Source: Methylobacterium crusticola (GTDB lineage: Bacteria; Pseudomonadota; Alphaproteobacteria; Rhizobiales; Beijerinckiaceae). Taken from it: DNA of 51,194 nt. Position 1 is the first letter of the stretch, and every line of letters begins with the position of its first letter. The stretch spans positions 1 to 51,194 of the forward strand of contig NZ_QOWC01000027.1 of NCBI RefSeq assembly GCF_003574465.1. Direction: 5' to 3'. Made by a program: the position numbers and the translations under genes. Under the pieces are notes generated by a model that saw nothing but the letters and a program-made list of their open reading frames with translations, did not search any database and was not told the origin of the DNA. Below, piece by piece: positions 27,707 through 35,505 of the stretch.

Positions 27707-28507
27707 TCAGGCGCCGACCCGGGCCGACAGCGTCCCGAGGCCGTCGAACTCCGCCGTCACCACGTCGCCGGCCTCGATCGGCAGCGGCACCGTCGTGGTG
27801 CCGGTCGTCACCACCTCCCCGGCCCGCAGCCCCGGCCCCAGCCCCGCGACCTCGTTGGCGAGCCAGGCGAGGGCGATGCGCGGGTCGTCGAGGGCGTTCC
27901 CGCCCCGGCCGCGATGCGGGGGCCGGCCCGGGGCCGCGATGGCGGTGGGGAGCGCCGCGAGGTCGCGGTCGCGCCAGCCCGGCGCCAGGGCCGGCCCCAG
28001 CACGAACAGGTGCGCGCAGGCGTTGTCGGCGATGAGCGCCGCCTCCCCGGCGGCGGCGTAGTCCGCGAGGCGCGAGTTCGGGAACTCGATCGCCAGGTGC
28101 GCGCCCGCCACCGCCGCCGTCACCTCCGCGACCGTGTAGGGCGCGTCCCGCGCCGGCAGGTCGCGCGCCATCCGGAAGGCGATCTCGGCCTCGGCGACCC
28201 GCATCCGGTTGCCGGCGAGCGGGATCTCGCCGCCCGGGGCCACGACCCGCTCGGCGAGGAGCCGCCCGGCCATCGGGCCCGCCGCCCCGATATGCTCCTG
28301 GCCCGCCAGGCTCGTCGCGGCGATCTTCCAGCCGAACAGCGGGGCGGCGCTCCGCGCCGCGACGTGGGCCTGGACGGCGTAGCCGTCCCGCCGGGTCGCG
28401 GGGCGCAAGGGGGCCGGCAGGGCGGACAGCGGCCGGCCCTCCTGCCAGTGCCGCCAGAGCAGGTCGGCGGCGGCCCGGGCCGCGTCCGGGTCCATGGCGC
28501 GCTCCAT
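27707..28507 (-). CDS. 2-keto-4-pentenoate hydratase-like protein (MhpD/FAH superfamily)
   Basis: A 266-residue member of the hydratase/decarboxylase branch that includes 2-oxopent-4-enoate hydratase and 4-oxalocrotonate decarboxylase. It shows GYAVQAHVAA, GWKIAATS, AEAEIAFRMARDLP with the metal-binding Glu residues, HLAIEFPNSR and the C-terminal AGEVVTTGTTTVPLPIEAGDVVTAEF. The ATG at 28507 has GGGAGGGGACGGG upstream. These enzymes act late in meta-cleavage pathways, yet no ring-cleaving extradiol dioxygenase is nearby, so its substrate is open. It follows the SDR gene after 14 bases and the two form one unit. Confidence 0.85.
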   Translation of the reverse strand: MERAMDPDAARAAADLLWRHWQEGRPLSALPAPLRPATRRDGYAVQAHVAARSAAPLFGWKIAATSLAGQEHIGAAGPMAGRLLAERVVAPGGEIPLAGNRMRVAEAEIAFRMARDLPARDAPYTVAEVTAAVAGAHLAIEFPNSRLADYAAAGEAALIADNACAHLFVLGPALAPGWRDRDLAALPTAIAAPGRPPHRGRGGNALDDPRIALAWLANEVAGLGPGLRAGEVVTTGTTTVPLPIEAGDVVTAEFDGLGTLSARVGA

Positions 28508-28521
28508 CCCGTCCCCTCCCC

Positions 28522-29352
28522 TCACGAGGCGATCCGGCCGGTGAGGCCTCCGTCCACCGGGAGGGCGACGCCGGTGATGTAGGCGGCCTCGTCGGAGGCC
28601 AGGAACAGGGCCGCGTTGGCGATGTCCCAGGCGGTGCCCATCCGGCCCATGGGGCAGGCCGCGTCGCGCTCCGCCACCATCGCGGCGGCGTCGGCGTACT
28701 GGCCGGAGATCTGCTGGAAGATCAGCGGCGTGTTCATCAGCCCGGGCATGATCGCGTTCGCCCGGATGCCGTCGCGGGCGTATTGCAGGGCGAGGCCGAG
28801 CGTGAAGTTGTTCACCGCCGCCTTGGCGGCGTAGTAGGCCGCGTAGGGGTAGCCGGTGTAGCGGATCGCCGCGACCGACGAGATGTTGACGATGGCGCCG
28901 GAGCGCTGCGCCAGCATCTGCGGCAGCACGTGCTTGCAGGTGAGGAAGCAGGTCGTGAGGTTGAGGTCGATGGCGCGGTGCCAAGCGGCCTCGTCGAGCT
29001 CGACGGGGCCGCCCATCTGGGCGTAGCCGACGTTGTTGTGCAGCACGTCGATGCGCCCGTGGGCCGCCACCACCTCGGCCACGAGGCCGGCCACGGCCTC
29101 GGAATCGGTAGCGTCGCAGGCCGCCGCCGTGGCGGCGCCGTCCTCCCGGCGGATGATCTCGGCGGTCTCCTCGGCCGCCTCGCGCGTCAGGTCGATGCAG
29201 ACCACGCGGGCGCCGTGGCGCGCGAAGGTCACCGCCGTGGCCTTGCCGTTGCCCCAGCCGGGGCCGGACGAGCCGGCGCCGAACAGGAGCGCCACCTTGC
29301 CGTCGAGCCGCCGCGTCACCGGGGCGGTCCCGGACCCTGGGCTCTCTCTCAT
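28522..29352 (-). CDS. SDR family oxidoreductase with expanded glycine motif
   Basis: A 276-residue short-chain dehydrogenase. The catalytic Ser lies in NISSVAAIRY and the Tyr-Lys pair in YYAAKAAV; the C-terminus reads ASDEAAYITGVALPVDGG. The cofactor loop is unusual: FGAGSSGPGWGNGKA in place of the compact TGxxxGxG, the pattern of an uncharacterised SDR subgroup. The ATG at 29352 follows GGGAGG at proper distance. Paired with the downstream hydratase-like gene it may act on a hydroxy or keto acid; no specific substrate can be given. Confidence 0.88.
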   Translation of the reverse strand: MRESPGSGTAPVTRRLDGKVALLFGAGSSGPGWGNGKATAVTFARHGARVVCIDLTREAAEETAEIIRREDGAATAAACDATDSEAVAGLVAEVVAAHGRIDVLHNNVGYAQMGGPVELDEAAWHRAIDLNLTTCFLTCKHVLPQMLAQRSGAIVNISSVAAIRYTGYPYAAYYAAKAAVNNFTLGLALQYARDGIRANAIMPGLMNTPLIFQQISGQYADAAAMVAERDAACPMGRMGTAWDIANAALFLASDEAAYITGVALPVDGGLTGRIAS

Positions 29353-29479
29353 CGGGCATCCTCCCGGGGGACCGCCGCGCGGCGGCTCGCAGCCTTCGGC
29401 CTGTCGGCCTTCGGCGCGGCACCCTATAGAGTTCGGGCACGGCCGCAAGAACCGGCCGGGACGCCGGAGAGGAGACGCC

Positions 29480-30160
29480 ATGCCGACCCGCATCATCGAG
29501 GGGACCCCGCCCCGGCTCGCGCCGGACCTGATCGCGCGGTTCGCGGCGATCCCGGTGCCGATCGTCGTCGACCTCCTGGAGGGCCGCACCCTCGTCGACC
29601 CGGCGATCCGCCCGCTGCGCCGCGTCGCGGGCGGCGGCGCCCTGCTGGGGACCGCCGTCACGGCGCTCTGCCCGCCGCAGGATTACGGCGCCGTGCACCA
29701 CGCCATCGCGGCGGCCGGGGCGGGCGACGTCGTGGTGATCGACGCCGGCGGGCGCGGCGACGTGGCGATGATCGGCGACCTGCTCTCGACCGCGGCCCGC
29801 CGCAAGGGCGTTGCCGGCCTGGTGGTGGACGGCGCGATCCGCGACACCGGCACGCTCGCGGGCTGGAGCGACTTCCAGGCCTTCACCCGCCACGTCACGC
29901 CCCGCGGCCCGGCCTCGAAGGACGGCGGCGTCGTGAACGGCCCGGTGACGATCGGGGGGGCACCCGTGCGCCCCGGCGACCTGATCCTCGGCGACGACGA
30001 CGGGGTCGTGGTGATCCCCCGCGAGGCGGCCGCCGGGCTGATCGACCAGGCCCGCGCCCGGGCGGAGGCCGAGATCGGCTGGGAGCGTCAGATCGCGGCG
30101 GGCGAGAGCACCCTCGCGCTCTTCGGCGTGCCGGCCGCGGTCAGGGAGCCCGGGGCGTGA
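29480..30160 (+). CDS. RraA-like 4-hydroxy-4-methyl-2-oxoglutarate aldolase/demethylmenaquinone methyltransferase-like protein
   Basis: A 226-residue protein of the RraA/HMG-aldolase fold. It has the family core VVVIDAGGRGDVAMIGDLLSTAA-type metal/substrate region, VAGLVVDGAIRDT (with the conserved Arg-Asp) and LGDDDGVVVIP. Related enzymes are class II pyruvate aldolases acting on 4-hydroxy-4-methyl-2-oxoglutarate or 4-carboxy-4-hydroxy-2-oxoadipate; others in the family are RNase E inhibitors. GGAGAGGAGA precedes the ATG. It diverges from the SDR/hydratase pair across 127 bases, so it could share its control and give a hydratase-dehydrogenase-aldolase route. Its end overlaps the flavin reductase gene by 20 bases, tail to tail. 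Confidence 0.85.
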   Translation: MPTRIIEGTPPRLAPDLIARFAAIPVPIVVDLLEGRTLVDPAIRPLRRVAGGGALLGTAVTALCPPQDYGAVHHAIAAAGAGDVVVIDAGGRGDVAMIGDLLSTAARRKGVAGLVVDGAIRDTGTLAGWSDFQAFTRHVTPRGPASKDGGVVNGPVTIGGAPVRPGDLILGDDDGVVVIPREAAAGLIDQARARAEAEIGWERQIAAGESTLALFGVPAAVREPGA

Positions 30161-30788
30161 CCCCGGCGCGCACCTCCTCGGGCGAGACCCGGGGCACCGC
30201 GAAGCGGTCCCCGGTGCGGGCGTAGAGGTCGGCGTAGAGCCGCCCGATCGGCAGCCAGGCGCCGTCCCGCAGCCGCAGGGTGCCGTCCTCCGAGAACAGG
30301 TCGTCCCGGGCGTGGAGGTGGACGGCGCAGCCGAGCACGATCCGGCGCTCGGGCGAGAGGTCGATCACCGTGTGCGTCCGGCAGGCGAGGCTGACGGGCG
30401 CCTGCGCGAGGCGGCCGGCCGCGATGCCCCCGCCGGCGGGCAGCAGCGTCAGGCCGGCGGCCGCGATCTCGCTCTCGTCCGGCGGGAACTCGGCGGCGCA
30501 GACCGTCATGGCCTGCACCAGGGCCTCGTCGACGAGGTTGACCACGAATTCCTGCGTCTCGGCAATGTTGCGCGGCGTGTCCTTCTGGGTCCCGTCCGAG
30601 CGCAGGTTGAAGCTCAGCACCAGGACGGGCGGCTCCTCCGACAGGACCTGGAAGAAGCTGACCGGCGCGGCGTTGTCGTGGCCGGCGCGGGACCGGGTGG
30701 TCACGAGGGCGATCGGCCGGGGCGTGACGAGGGCGGTGAGGAGGCGGTAGCGGTCGCGCGCCGCGAGATCGTCGAGCCGGACATCCAT
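30141..30788 (-). CDS. Flavin reductase-like / FMN-binding split-barrel protein
   Basis: A 215-residue protein of the DIM6/NTAB flavin reductase family. TALVTPRPIALVTTRS and APVSFFQVLSEEPPVLVLSF form the FMN-binding strands, KDTPRNIAETQEFVVNLVDE is the typical follow-on and a C-terminal GRLYADLYARTGDRF is present. Such proteins reduce FMN with NAD(P)H or carry a flavin in a barrel dimer, supplying two-component monooxygenases. No monooxygenase is adjacent. The ATG at 30788 has a modest purine-rich site. The M20 peptidase gene ends 47 bases upstream in the same direction, so they may share a transcript. Confidence 0.85.
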   Translation of the reverse strand: MDVRLDDLAARDRYRLLTALVTPRPIALVTTRSRAGHDNAAPVSFFQVLSEEPPVLVLSFNLRSDGTQKDTPRNIAETQEFVVNLVDEALVQAMTVCAAEFPPDESEIAAAGLTLLPAGGGIAAGRLAQAPVSLACRTHTVIDLSPERRIVLGCAVHLHARDDLFSEDGTLRLRDGAWLPIGRLYADLYARTGDRFAVPRVSPEEVRAGVTPRAP

Positions 30789-30835
30789 CGTGGGGTTCTC
30801 TTCCCTTGCATGCGCGGGGATCGGGCGGGGGCCCG

Positions 30836-32215
30836 TCAGGCCCGCATCGCCCCGGTCCGCACCCGCGACAGGCCGTCGAGCAGGGCCGCGCCGGTGCGGA
30901 TCCCGTTCACGAAGCAGTCGATCACGAGGTTCTCGTTGGGGGCGTGGTTCGCCTCGTCGGCGTTGGCGTAGGGCACCACGAAGGCCGGCACGCCGAGGAT
31001 CTTCGTGAAGACGTAGTCCGGCAGGCTGCCCCCGAGCGTCGGGTAGACCAGGGGCTCGACGCCCTGGGCGGCGAGCACCGCCTCGCGGATCACCGCGCCG
31101 TAGGGGGAATCCAGCGGCGTCTTCGAGGGCAGCATGCCGTCGAGCCGCACCACCTCCACGTCGGGCGCGTGGCGGCGGACATGGGCCTCGACCTTCCCCA
31201 GGATCTCGTCGGGCGTCTGCGCCTCCACGAGGCGGATGTCGCACTTCACGAAGGCCTCGTGGGGCAGGACGGTCTTGGTGCCGGGCCCGCCGTAGCCGCC
31301 GTGGAAGCCGTTGATGGTGAGGGTCGGGTGGAACATCAGCCGGTCGGCCACCGGGCGGTCGTGCGGCGCGTCGAGGCGGGCGAGGCCGAGGTCGGCCATC
31401 ACCGTCCCGGCGTCGAGGGGCAGCCGCGCGGCGGCCTCGAGCTCGGCCGCACTCGGCGGCACGATGCTGTCGTGGAAGCCCGCGATGGTGATGCGGCCCT
31501 CCGCGTCCTTCATCGTCGCGAGGAGGTGGACCAGGGTCCAGATCGGGTTCGGCACCACGCCGCCGAAATTGCCCGAGTGGACGTCGCGGGCCGCGCCCCG
31601 GGCCCGCAGCTCGAAGGAGGCGATGCCCCGCACGCCGTACGTGACGGTCGGCCGCCCCGAGGCGTGGATCGGCCCGTCCGCGGTGACGACGAGGTCGGCC
31701 TTCAGCGCCTCGCGGTGGCGGCGCACGAAGGCCGCGATGTGCGGGCTGCCGACCTCCTCCTCGCCCTCGAGCAGCACGACGACGTTGCAGGGCAGGCGCC
31801 CCGCCACCGCGAGGTGGGATTCGAGGGCGAGGAGCTGGGCGAAGTGCTGGCCCTTGTTGTCGCCGACGCCGCGGGCGTAGATCCGGCCGTCGCGGATCGT
31901 CGGCTCGAAGGGCGGGCTGATCCAGGCCTCGAGGGGGTCGGGCGGCTGCACGTCGTAATGGCCGTAGAGCAGCACGGTCGGGGCGCCGGGCACCCCGTCC
32001 CAGCGTCCGAGGACCATCGGGTGGCCCTCGGTCGGGATCGTCTCGGTCTTCAGGCCGAGGTCCCGCAGCATCCCGGCGACGAGGGCCGCCACCTCGGCGA
32101 TCCCGACGTTCTGGGCGCTGATGCTCGGATGGCGGACGTACTCCATGAGGCGGCGCACGAAGGCGTCGCGGTTCTGCGCCACGTGGGCGAAGATGGCTTC
32201 GAGGGTGTCCGACAC
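30836..32215 (-). CDS. M20-family metallopeptidase (dipeptidase-type)
   Basis: A 459-residue zinc peptidase of the M20 family, in the CNDP/dipeptidase branch. Metal-binding and catalytic residues are visible: LLYGHYDVQP, RGVGDNKGQ, LLEGEEEVGSP, DGPIH, and a late His in ADEANHAPNENL. The dimerisation lid lies at about 200-330 (with VHSGNFGG). The start is GTG 32215 with AGGAGG nine bases ahead; an apparent ATG at 32338 falls inside the 102-bp repeat and is rejected. Its likely job is hydrolysis of dipeptides or small amide substrates in the cytoplasm; there is no signal peptide. Confidence 0.9.
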   Translation of the reverse strand: MSDTLEAIFAHVAQNRDAFVRRLMEYVRHPSISAQNVGIAEVAALVAGMLRDLGLKTETIPTEGHPMVLGRWDGVPGAPTVLLYGHYDVQPPDPLEAWISPPFEPTIRDGRIYARGVGDNKGQHFAQLLALESHLAVAGRLPCNVVVLLEGEEEVGSPHIAAFVRRHREALKADLVVTADGPIHASGRPTVTYGVRGIASFELRARGAARDVHSGNFGGVVPNPIWTLVHLLATMKDAEGRITIAGFHDSIVPPSAAELEAAARLPLDAGTVMADLGLARLDAPHDRPVADRLMFHPTLTINGFHGGYGGPGTKTVLPHEAFVKCDIRLVEAQTPDEILGKVEAHVRRHAPDVEVVRLDGMLPSKTPLDSPYGAVIREAVLAAQGVEPLVYPTLGGSLPDYVFTKILGVPAFVVPYANADEANHAPNENLVIDCFVNGIRTGAALLDGLSRVRTGAMRA

Positions 32216-32295
32216 GGCCGCGCGCCTCCTGCCGCCGGGCGGCGCGCGACCCGAGAGGTCCGGGCCGCCGGAGCGCCGTCCGGCGGCGCCAACTA

Positions 32296-32537
32296 GAGCA
32301 TTTTCCGGCGAAGTGGAAACCGGTTCGCCGCAGAACATGCGGCAGAATCAAAAACCTGGAGCGGCGGCCGATCGCAGCGTGATCGGATGCTGCTCCGGAG
32401 CATTTTCCGGCGAAGTGGACACCGGTTCGCCGCAGAAAATGCGGCAGAATCAAAAACCTGGAGCAGCATCCGATCGCAGCGCGATCGGATGCTGCTCCGG
32501 AGCATTTTCCGGCGAAGTGGAAACCGGTTCGCCGCGG
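32296..32537 (+). repeat. Direct cluster of the dispersed 102-bp repeat (2.4 copies)
   Basis: Two full units (32296-32397 and 32398-32499) and a partial third (32500-32537) repeat with exact 102-bp spacing. Each starts GAGCATTTTCCGGCGAAGTG, continues with CCGGTTCGCCGCAGAA and AATCAAAAACCTGGAGC, and ends with the inverted repeat CGATCGCAGC/GCGATCGG near CTGCTCC. The segment is AT-richer than its surroundings. A single inverted relative lies at 9838-9942. It fills most of the 32216-32683 gap, which otherwise holds no gene. Confidence 0.92.
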
Positions 32538-32683
32538 ACGCCCCGCCGCGGCCCGGTGCCGGACCGCACCGCCGCGGGCCGGAGGCCCGCCTACGAGGCT
32601 GGCGCGGCGCTTGCTGCGCCGCGGGAGCGCCCGCGCCGCGAACGGGCGGGGCGCGCGGGAGGGGAGCCTTGGCGAGGCCGGAC

Positions 32684-33706
32684 ATGCTGTCGACCATCAG
32701 GCTGGCGCTCGGGTGCGCCGGCGTCCTGCTGTGGGGATCCGCGCTCGCGGCGGAGCGGACCCGGCTGACCGTCTACACGGCGCTCGAGCCCGAGCAGCAC
32801 GCGCCGTTCAAGGCCGCCATCGAGGCGGCGGTGCCGGAGGTCGAGATCGCTTGGGTCTGGGACCAGACCGGGACCATCACGGACCGCTTCCTCGCCGAGC
32901 GCGAGAGCCCCCGCGCCGACATGGTGCTGGGGCTCGCCGCCACGAGCCTGCTGCAGTTCAAGCGGGCCGGCCTGCTCCTCGGCTACCGGCCGGCCGGCGC
33001 CGACCGGCTCCGGCCCTTCTTCCGGGACGCGGGCGAGGCCTATGCCTGGACCGGGATGGACGCGTATCTGGGCGTCGTCTGCTTCAACGAGCCGGTGGCG
33101 GAGCGGGACCGGCTCGCCGTGCCGACCTTCTGGCGCGACCTCCTGAGCCCGGCGCTCAAGGGCCGCATCCTGATGCCGGACCCGGTCCATACCGGCACCG
33201 GCTACCTGCTCGTCGCGGGCTGGCTCCAGAGCATGGGCGAGGAGGCGGGCTGGGCCTTCATGGACGCCCTGCACGAGAACGTCGCCGCCTACCCGAGCGT
33301 GGCCTCGGCCCCCTGCGCGGCGGCGGCCGCCGGCAGCCACGCCGTCGGGCTGACCTACGACATGCGCGCGGCCGCCATCAAGGCGGCGGGCGGGGCGATC
33401 CGGATCGTCGTGCCGGTCGACGGCACCGGCTGGGAGCTGGAGGCGTTTGCCATCGTCAGGACCACGCCGCACCCCGACCTCGCCAGGCGGGTGGCGGACT
33501 GGGCCGCGAGCCGGGCCGCCAACGCGCTCTACGCCCAGACCTTCGCGGTCGTGGCCTATCCCGGCGTCTCGACCCCGCCGCGGATCTACCCCGCCCACGC
33601 GGAGGCCCGGATGATCCGCAACGACCTCGCCTGGACGGCCGAGAACCGCCCGCGCATCCTGGCCGAGTGGACGCGGCGCTACGGCGCGAAGCTCGAGCCG
33701 CGCTGA
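32684..33706 (+). CDS. Periplasmic substrate-binding protein (2-aminoethylphosphonate/iron(III)-type ABC transporter)
   Basis: A 340-residue exported binding protein. A signal peptide is clear (short basic start, LALGCAGVLLWGSALAA, cleavage after about residue 23). The mature part starts LTVYTALEPEQ, the opening of type 2 periplasmic proteins for Fe(III) or 2-aminoethylphosphonate, then DQTGTITDRFLAERESP and PDPVHTGTGYLLVAG. The permease and ATPase partners are absent on both sides, so it is an orphan component or pairs with a distant transporter. It stands alone between the 102-bp repeats and the SBP56 gene. Ligand assignment is tentative. Confidence 0.82.
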   Translation: MLSTIRLALGCAGVLLWGSALAAERTRLTVYTALEPEQHAPFKAAIEAAVPEVEIAWVWDQTGTITDRFLAERESPRADMVLGLAATSLLQFKRAGLLLGYRPAGADRLRPFFRDAGEAYAWTGMDAYLGVVCFNEPVAERDRLAVPTFWRDLLSPALKGRILMPDPVHTGTGYLLVAGWLQSMGEEAGWAFMDALHENVAAYPSVASAPCAAAAAGSHAVGLTYDMRAAAIKAAGGAIRIVVPVDGTGWELEAFAIVRTTPHPDLARRVADWAASRAANALYAQTFAVVAYPGVSTPPRIYPAHAEARMIRNDLAWTAENRPRILAEWTRRYGAKLEPR

Positions 33707-33916
33707 GGCGCGCCCGCGGGCGAGGTCAGGACCGAGGTCGGGGAAGTCGAGGCCGGTCGACGGGCCGGCCCGCGCCCGTCGCGCCGGCCGGGCCGGCAGC
33801 AGCGCCGAGACGAGCCGCGGCGCGGGGGCCCGCGGCACCCGGCCGGATCCTGCCGCGCCGGCACCGATCCTGCCGCAACTGGCCGGGCCCGGTCCCCGCA
33901 CCTCGCCCCGGGGCCG

Positions 33917-33959
33917 CCGGGACTTGCGCTCCGGGGCGGCCGGGACTTGCGCCCCGGGG
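33917..33959 (+). repeat. 23-bp direct repeat (2 copies) in a 404-base intergenic gap
   Basis: CCGGGACTTGCGCTCCGGGG is repeated 23 bases on as CCGGGACTTGCGCCCCGGGG. The gap 33707-34110 ahead of the SBP56 gene otherwise shows only GC-rich low-complexity sequence and no gene. The core CCGGGACTTG also occurs, inverted, in the 13-bp array at 38992-39147. Confidence 0.7.
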
Positions 33960-34110
33960 TGAGCCGGGCGAGTGTACGCCCCGACAGAATGCGCAAACCG
34001 CACACGCGACGGCGGACGCCGCCGTCCGGGAGGACGGGGACGGGGTCCTCGCGCCCTGAAGACGCCCAGCGGCCGGCCTCCGGCGCGGCGCACGGCAGGA
34101 GGAGGACGAC

Positions 34111-35505
34111 ATGGCACGCTGGCAGCCCGATCCGAGCTTCTACCCCTCGCCCCGCATGGCCCAGAAGGCGCCGCCCGAGACCCTCGCCTACGTGGCGGCG
34201 TTCGACCCCGACCGGACGCGGCCGGACGAGATCGCGGTCGTCGACCTCGACCCCGCCTCGCCCGCCTACGCGACGATCGTGGGCCGGGTGCCGATGCCGA
34301 ATGTCGGCGACGAACTGCACCATTTCGGCTGGAACGCCTGCTCGTCCTGCCTGTGCCCGAACGCGCCGCACCCGCACGTGGAGCGGCGCTACCTCGTGGT
34401 GCCGGGCCTGCGCTCCTCGCGCATCCACATCCTCGACACCAAGCCCGACCCGCGCGCCCCCGAGATCGTCCGGGTGGTGGAGCCGGAGGAGCTGGCCGAG
34501 CGCGCGGACTATTCCCGGCCCCACACGGTGCATTGCGGGCCGGACGGGATCTACGTCACGGCCCTCGCCAACGGGAAGGGCGAGGCGCCCGGCGGCATCT
34601 TCCTCATGGACCACGAGAGCTTCGCGCCGCTCGGCCGCTGGGAGATCGACCGCGGGCCCCAGACCCTCGCGTACGACGCCTGGTGGCACCTCGGGCACGA
34701 CACCATGGTGACGAGCGAGTGGGGCCTGCCGGCGACCTTCGAGAACGGGCTGATCCCCGAGGTGCTGCTCGGCGGGCGCTACGGGCACAAGCTCCACTTC
34801 TGGGACCTCTACAAGCGCAAGCACCTCCAGGAGCTCGATTTCGGCGCGGAGCACCAGCTCGTGTTCGAGCTGCGCCCGGCCCACGACCCGACCAAGGCCT
34901 ACGGCTTCGTCAACTGCGTCGTCAGCCTGAAGGACCTCTCCTCCTCGATCTGGACCTGGTACCGGGACGGCGCGCGCTGGGCGGCGCGCAAGATCATCAC
35001 GATCCCGGCCGAGCCCACCGACCCCGCGCACCTGCCGGACCTCCTGAAGGGCTTCGGAGCGGTGCCGCCCCTCGTCACCGACATCGACCTCTCCCTCGAC
35101 GACCGCTTCCTCTACGTCTCGTGCTGGGGCACCGGGGAGCTGCGCCAGTACGACGTCTCCGACCCCCACGACCCGAAGCTGACCGGCAGCGTCCGCCTCG
35201 GCGGCATCGCGGCCCGGACCCCCCACCCCGGCGCGGGGCGCGAGTTCCTGACCGGCGGGCCGCAGATGGTGGAGATCAGCCGCGACGGCCGCCGGATCTA
35301 CTTCACCAACTCGCTCTACGGCGCCATCGACAAGCAGTTCTACCACCGCGGCTTCGACGGCTGGATGGTCAAGCTCGACGCCGGCCCGAACGGCGGCCTC
35401 GACCTCGACGAGCGCTTCTTCCTCGAGTGGCCCCAGGGCCACCTGCCCCACCAGATCCGGCTCCAGGGCGGCGACTGCTCGTCGGATTCCTACTGCTTCC
35501 CGTGA
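34111..35505 (+). CDS. mtoX: Methanethiol oxidase / selenium-binding protein 56 family
   Basis: A 464-residue SBP56-family protein, full length. Signature stretches include PMPNVGDELHHFGWNACSSC, HTVHCGPDGIYVTALA, DAWWHLGHDTMVTSEWG, and YGHKLHFWDL; it ends with GGDCSSDSYCFP. The many His residues belong to the copper site of this beta-propeller enzyme. Bacterial members oxidise methanethiol to formaldehyde, hydrogen sulfide and hydrogen peroxide, which would suit a C1-using organism. No signal peptide is visible, whereas several characterised MtoX proteins are periplasmic. GGAGGAGGA precedes the ATG. The stop overlaps the start of a membrane-protein gene. Confidence 0.9.
   Translation: MARWQPDPSFYPSPRMAQKAPPETLAYVAAFDPDRTRPDEIAVVDLDPASPAYATIVGRVPMPNVGDELHHFGWNACSSCLCPNAPHPHVERRYLVVPGLRSSRIHILDTKPDPRAPEIVRVVEPEELAERADYSRPHTVHCGPDGIYVTALANGKGEAPGGIFLMDHESFAPLGRWEIDRGPQTLAYDAWWHLGHDTMVTSEWGLPATFENGLIPEVLLGGRYGHKLHFWDLYKRKHLQELDFGAEHQLVFELRPAHDPTKAYGFVNCVVSLKDLSSSIWTWYRDGARWAARKIITIPAEPTDPAHLPDLLKGFGAVPPLVTDIDLSLDDRFLYVSCWGTGELRQYDVSDPHDPKLTGSVRLGGIAARTPHPGAGREFLTGGPQMVEISRDGRRIYFTNSLYGAIDKQFYHRGFDGWMVKLDAGPNGGLDLDERFFLEWPQGHLPHQIRLQGGDCSSDSYCFP

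Noticed and set aside
32216..32338. ATG start at 32338 for the M20 peptidase
   Set aside because: It lies inside the 102-bp repeat, and the added residues have no family match; GTG 32215 has a strong AGGAGG site.
32293..32697. Minus-strand open frame with internal 34-residue peptide repeats
   Set aside because: The repeats are translations of the 102-bp DNA repeat, whose length is a multiple of three; there is no domain or credible ribosome site.
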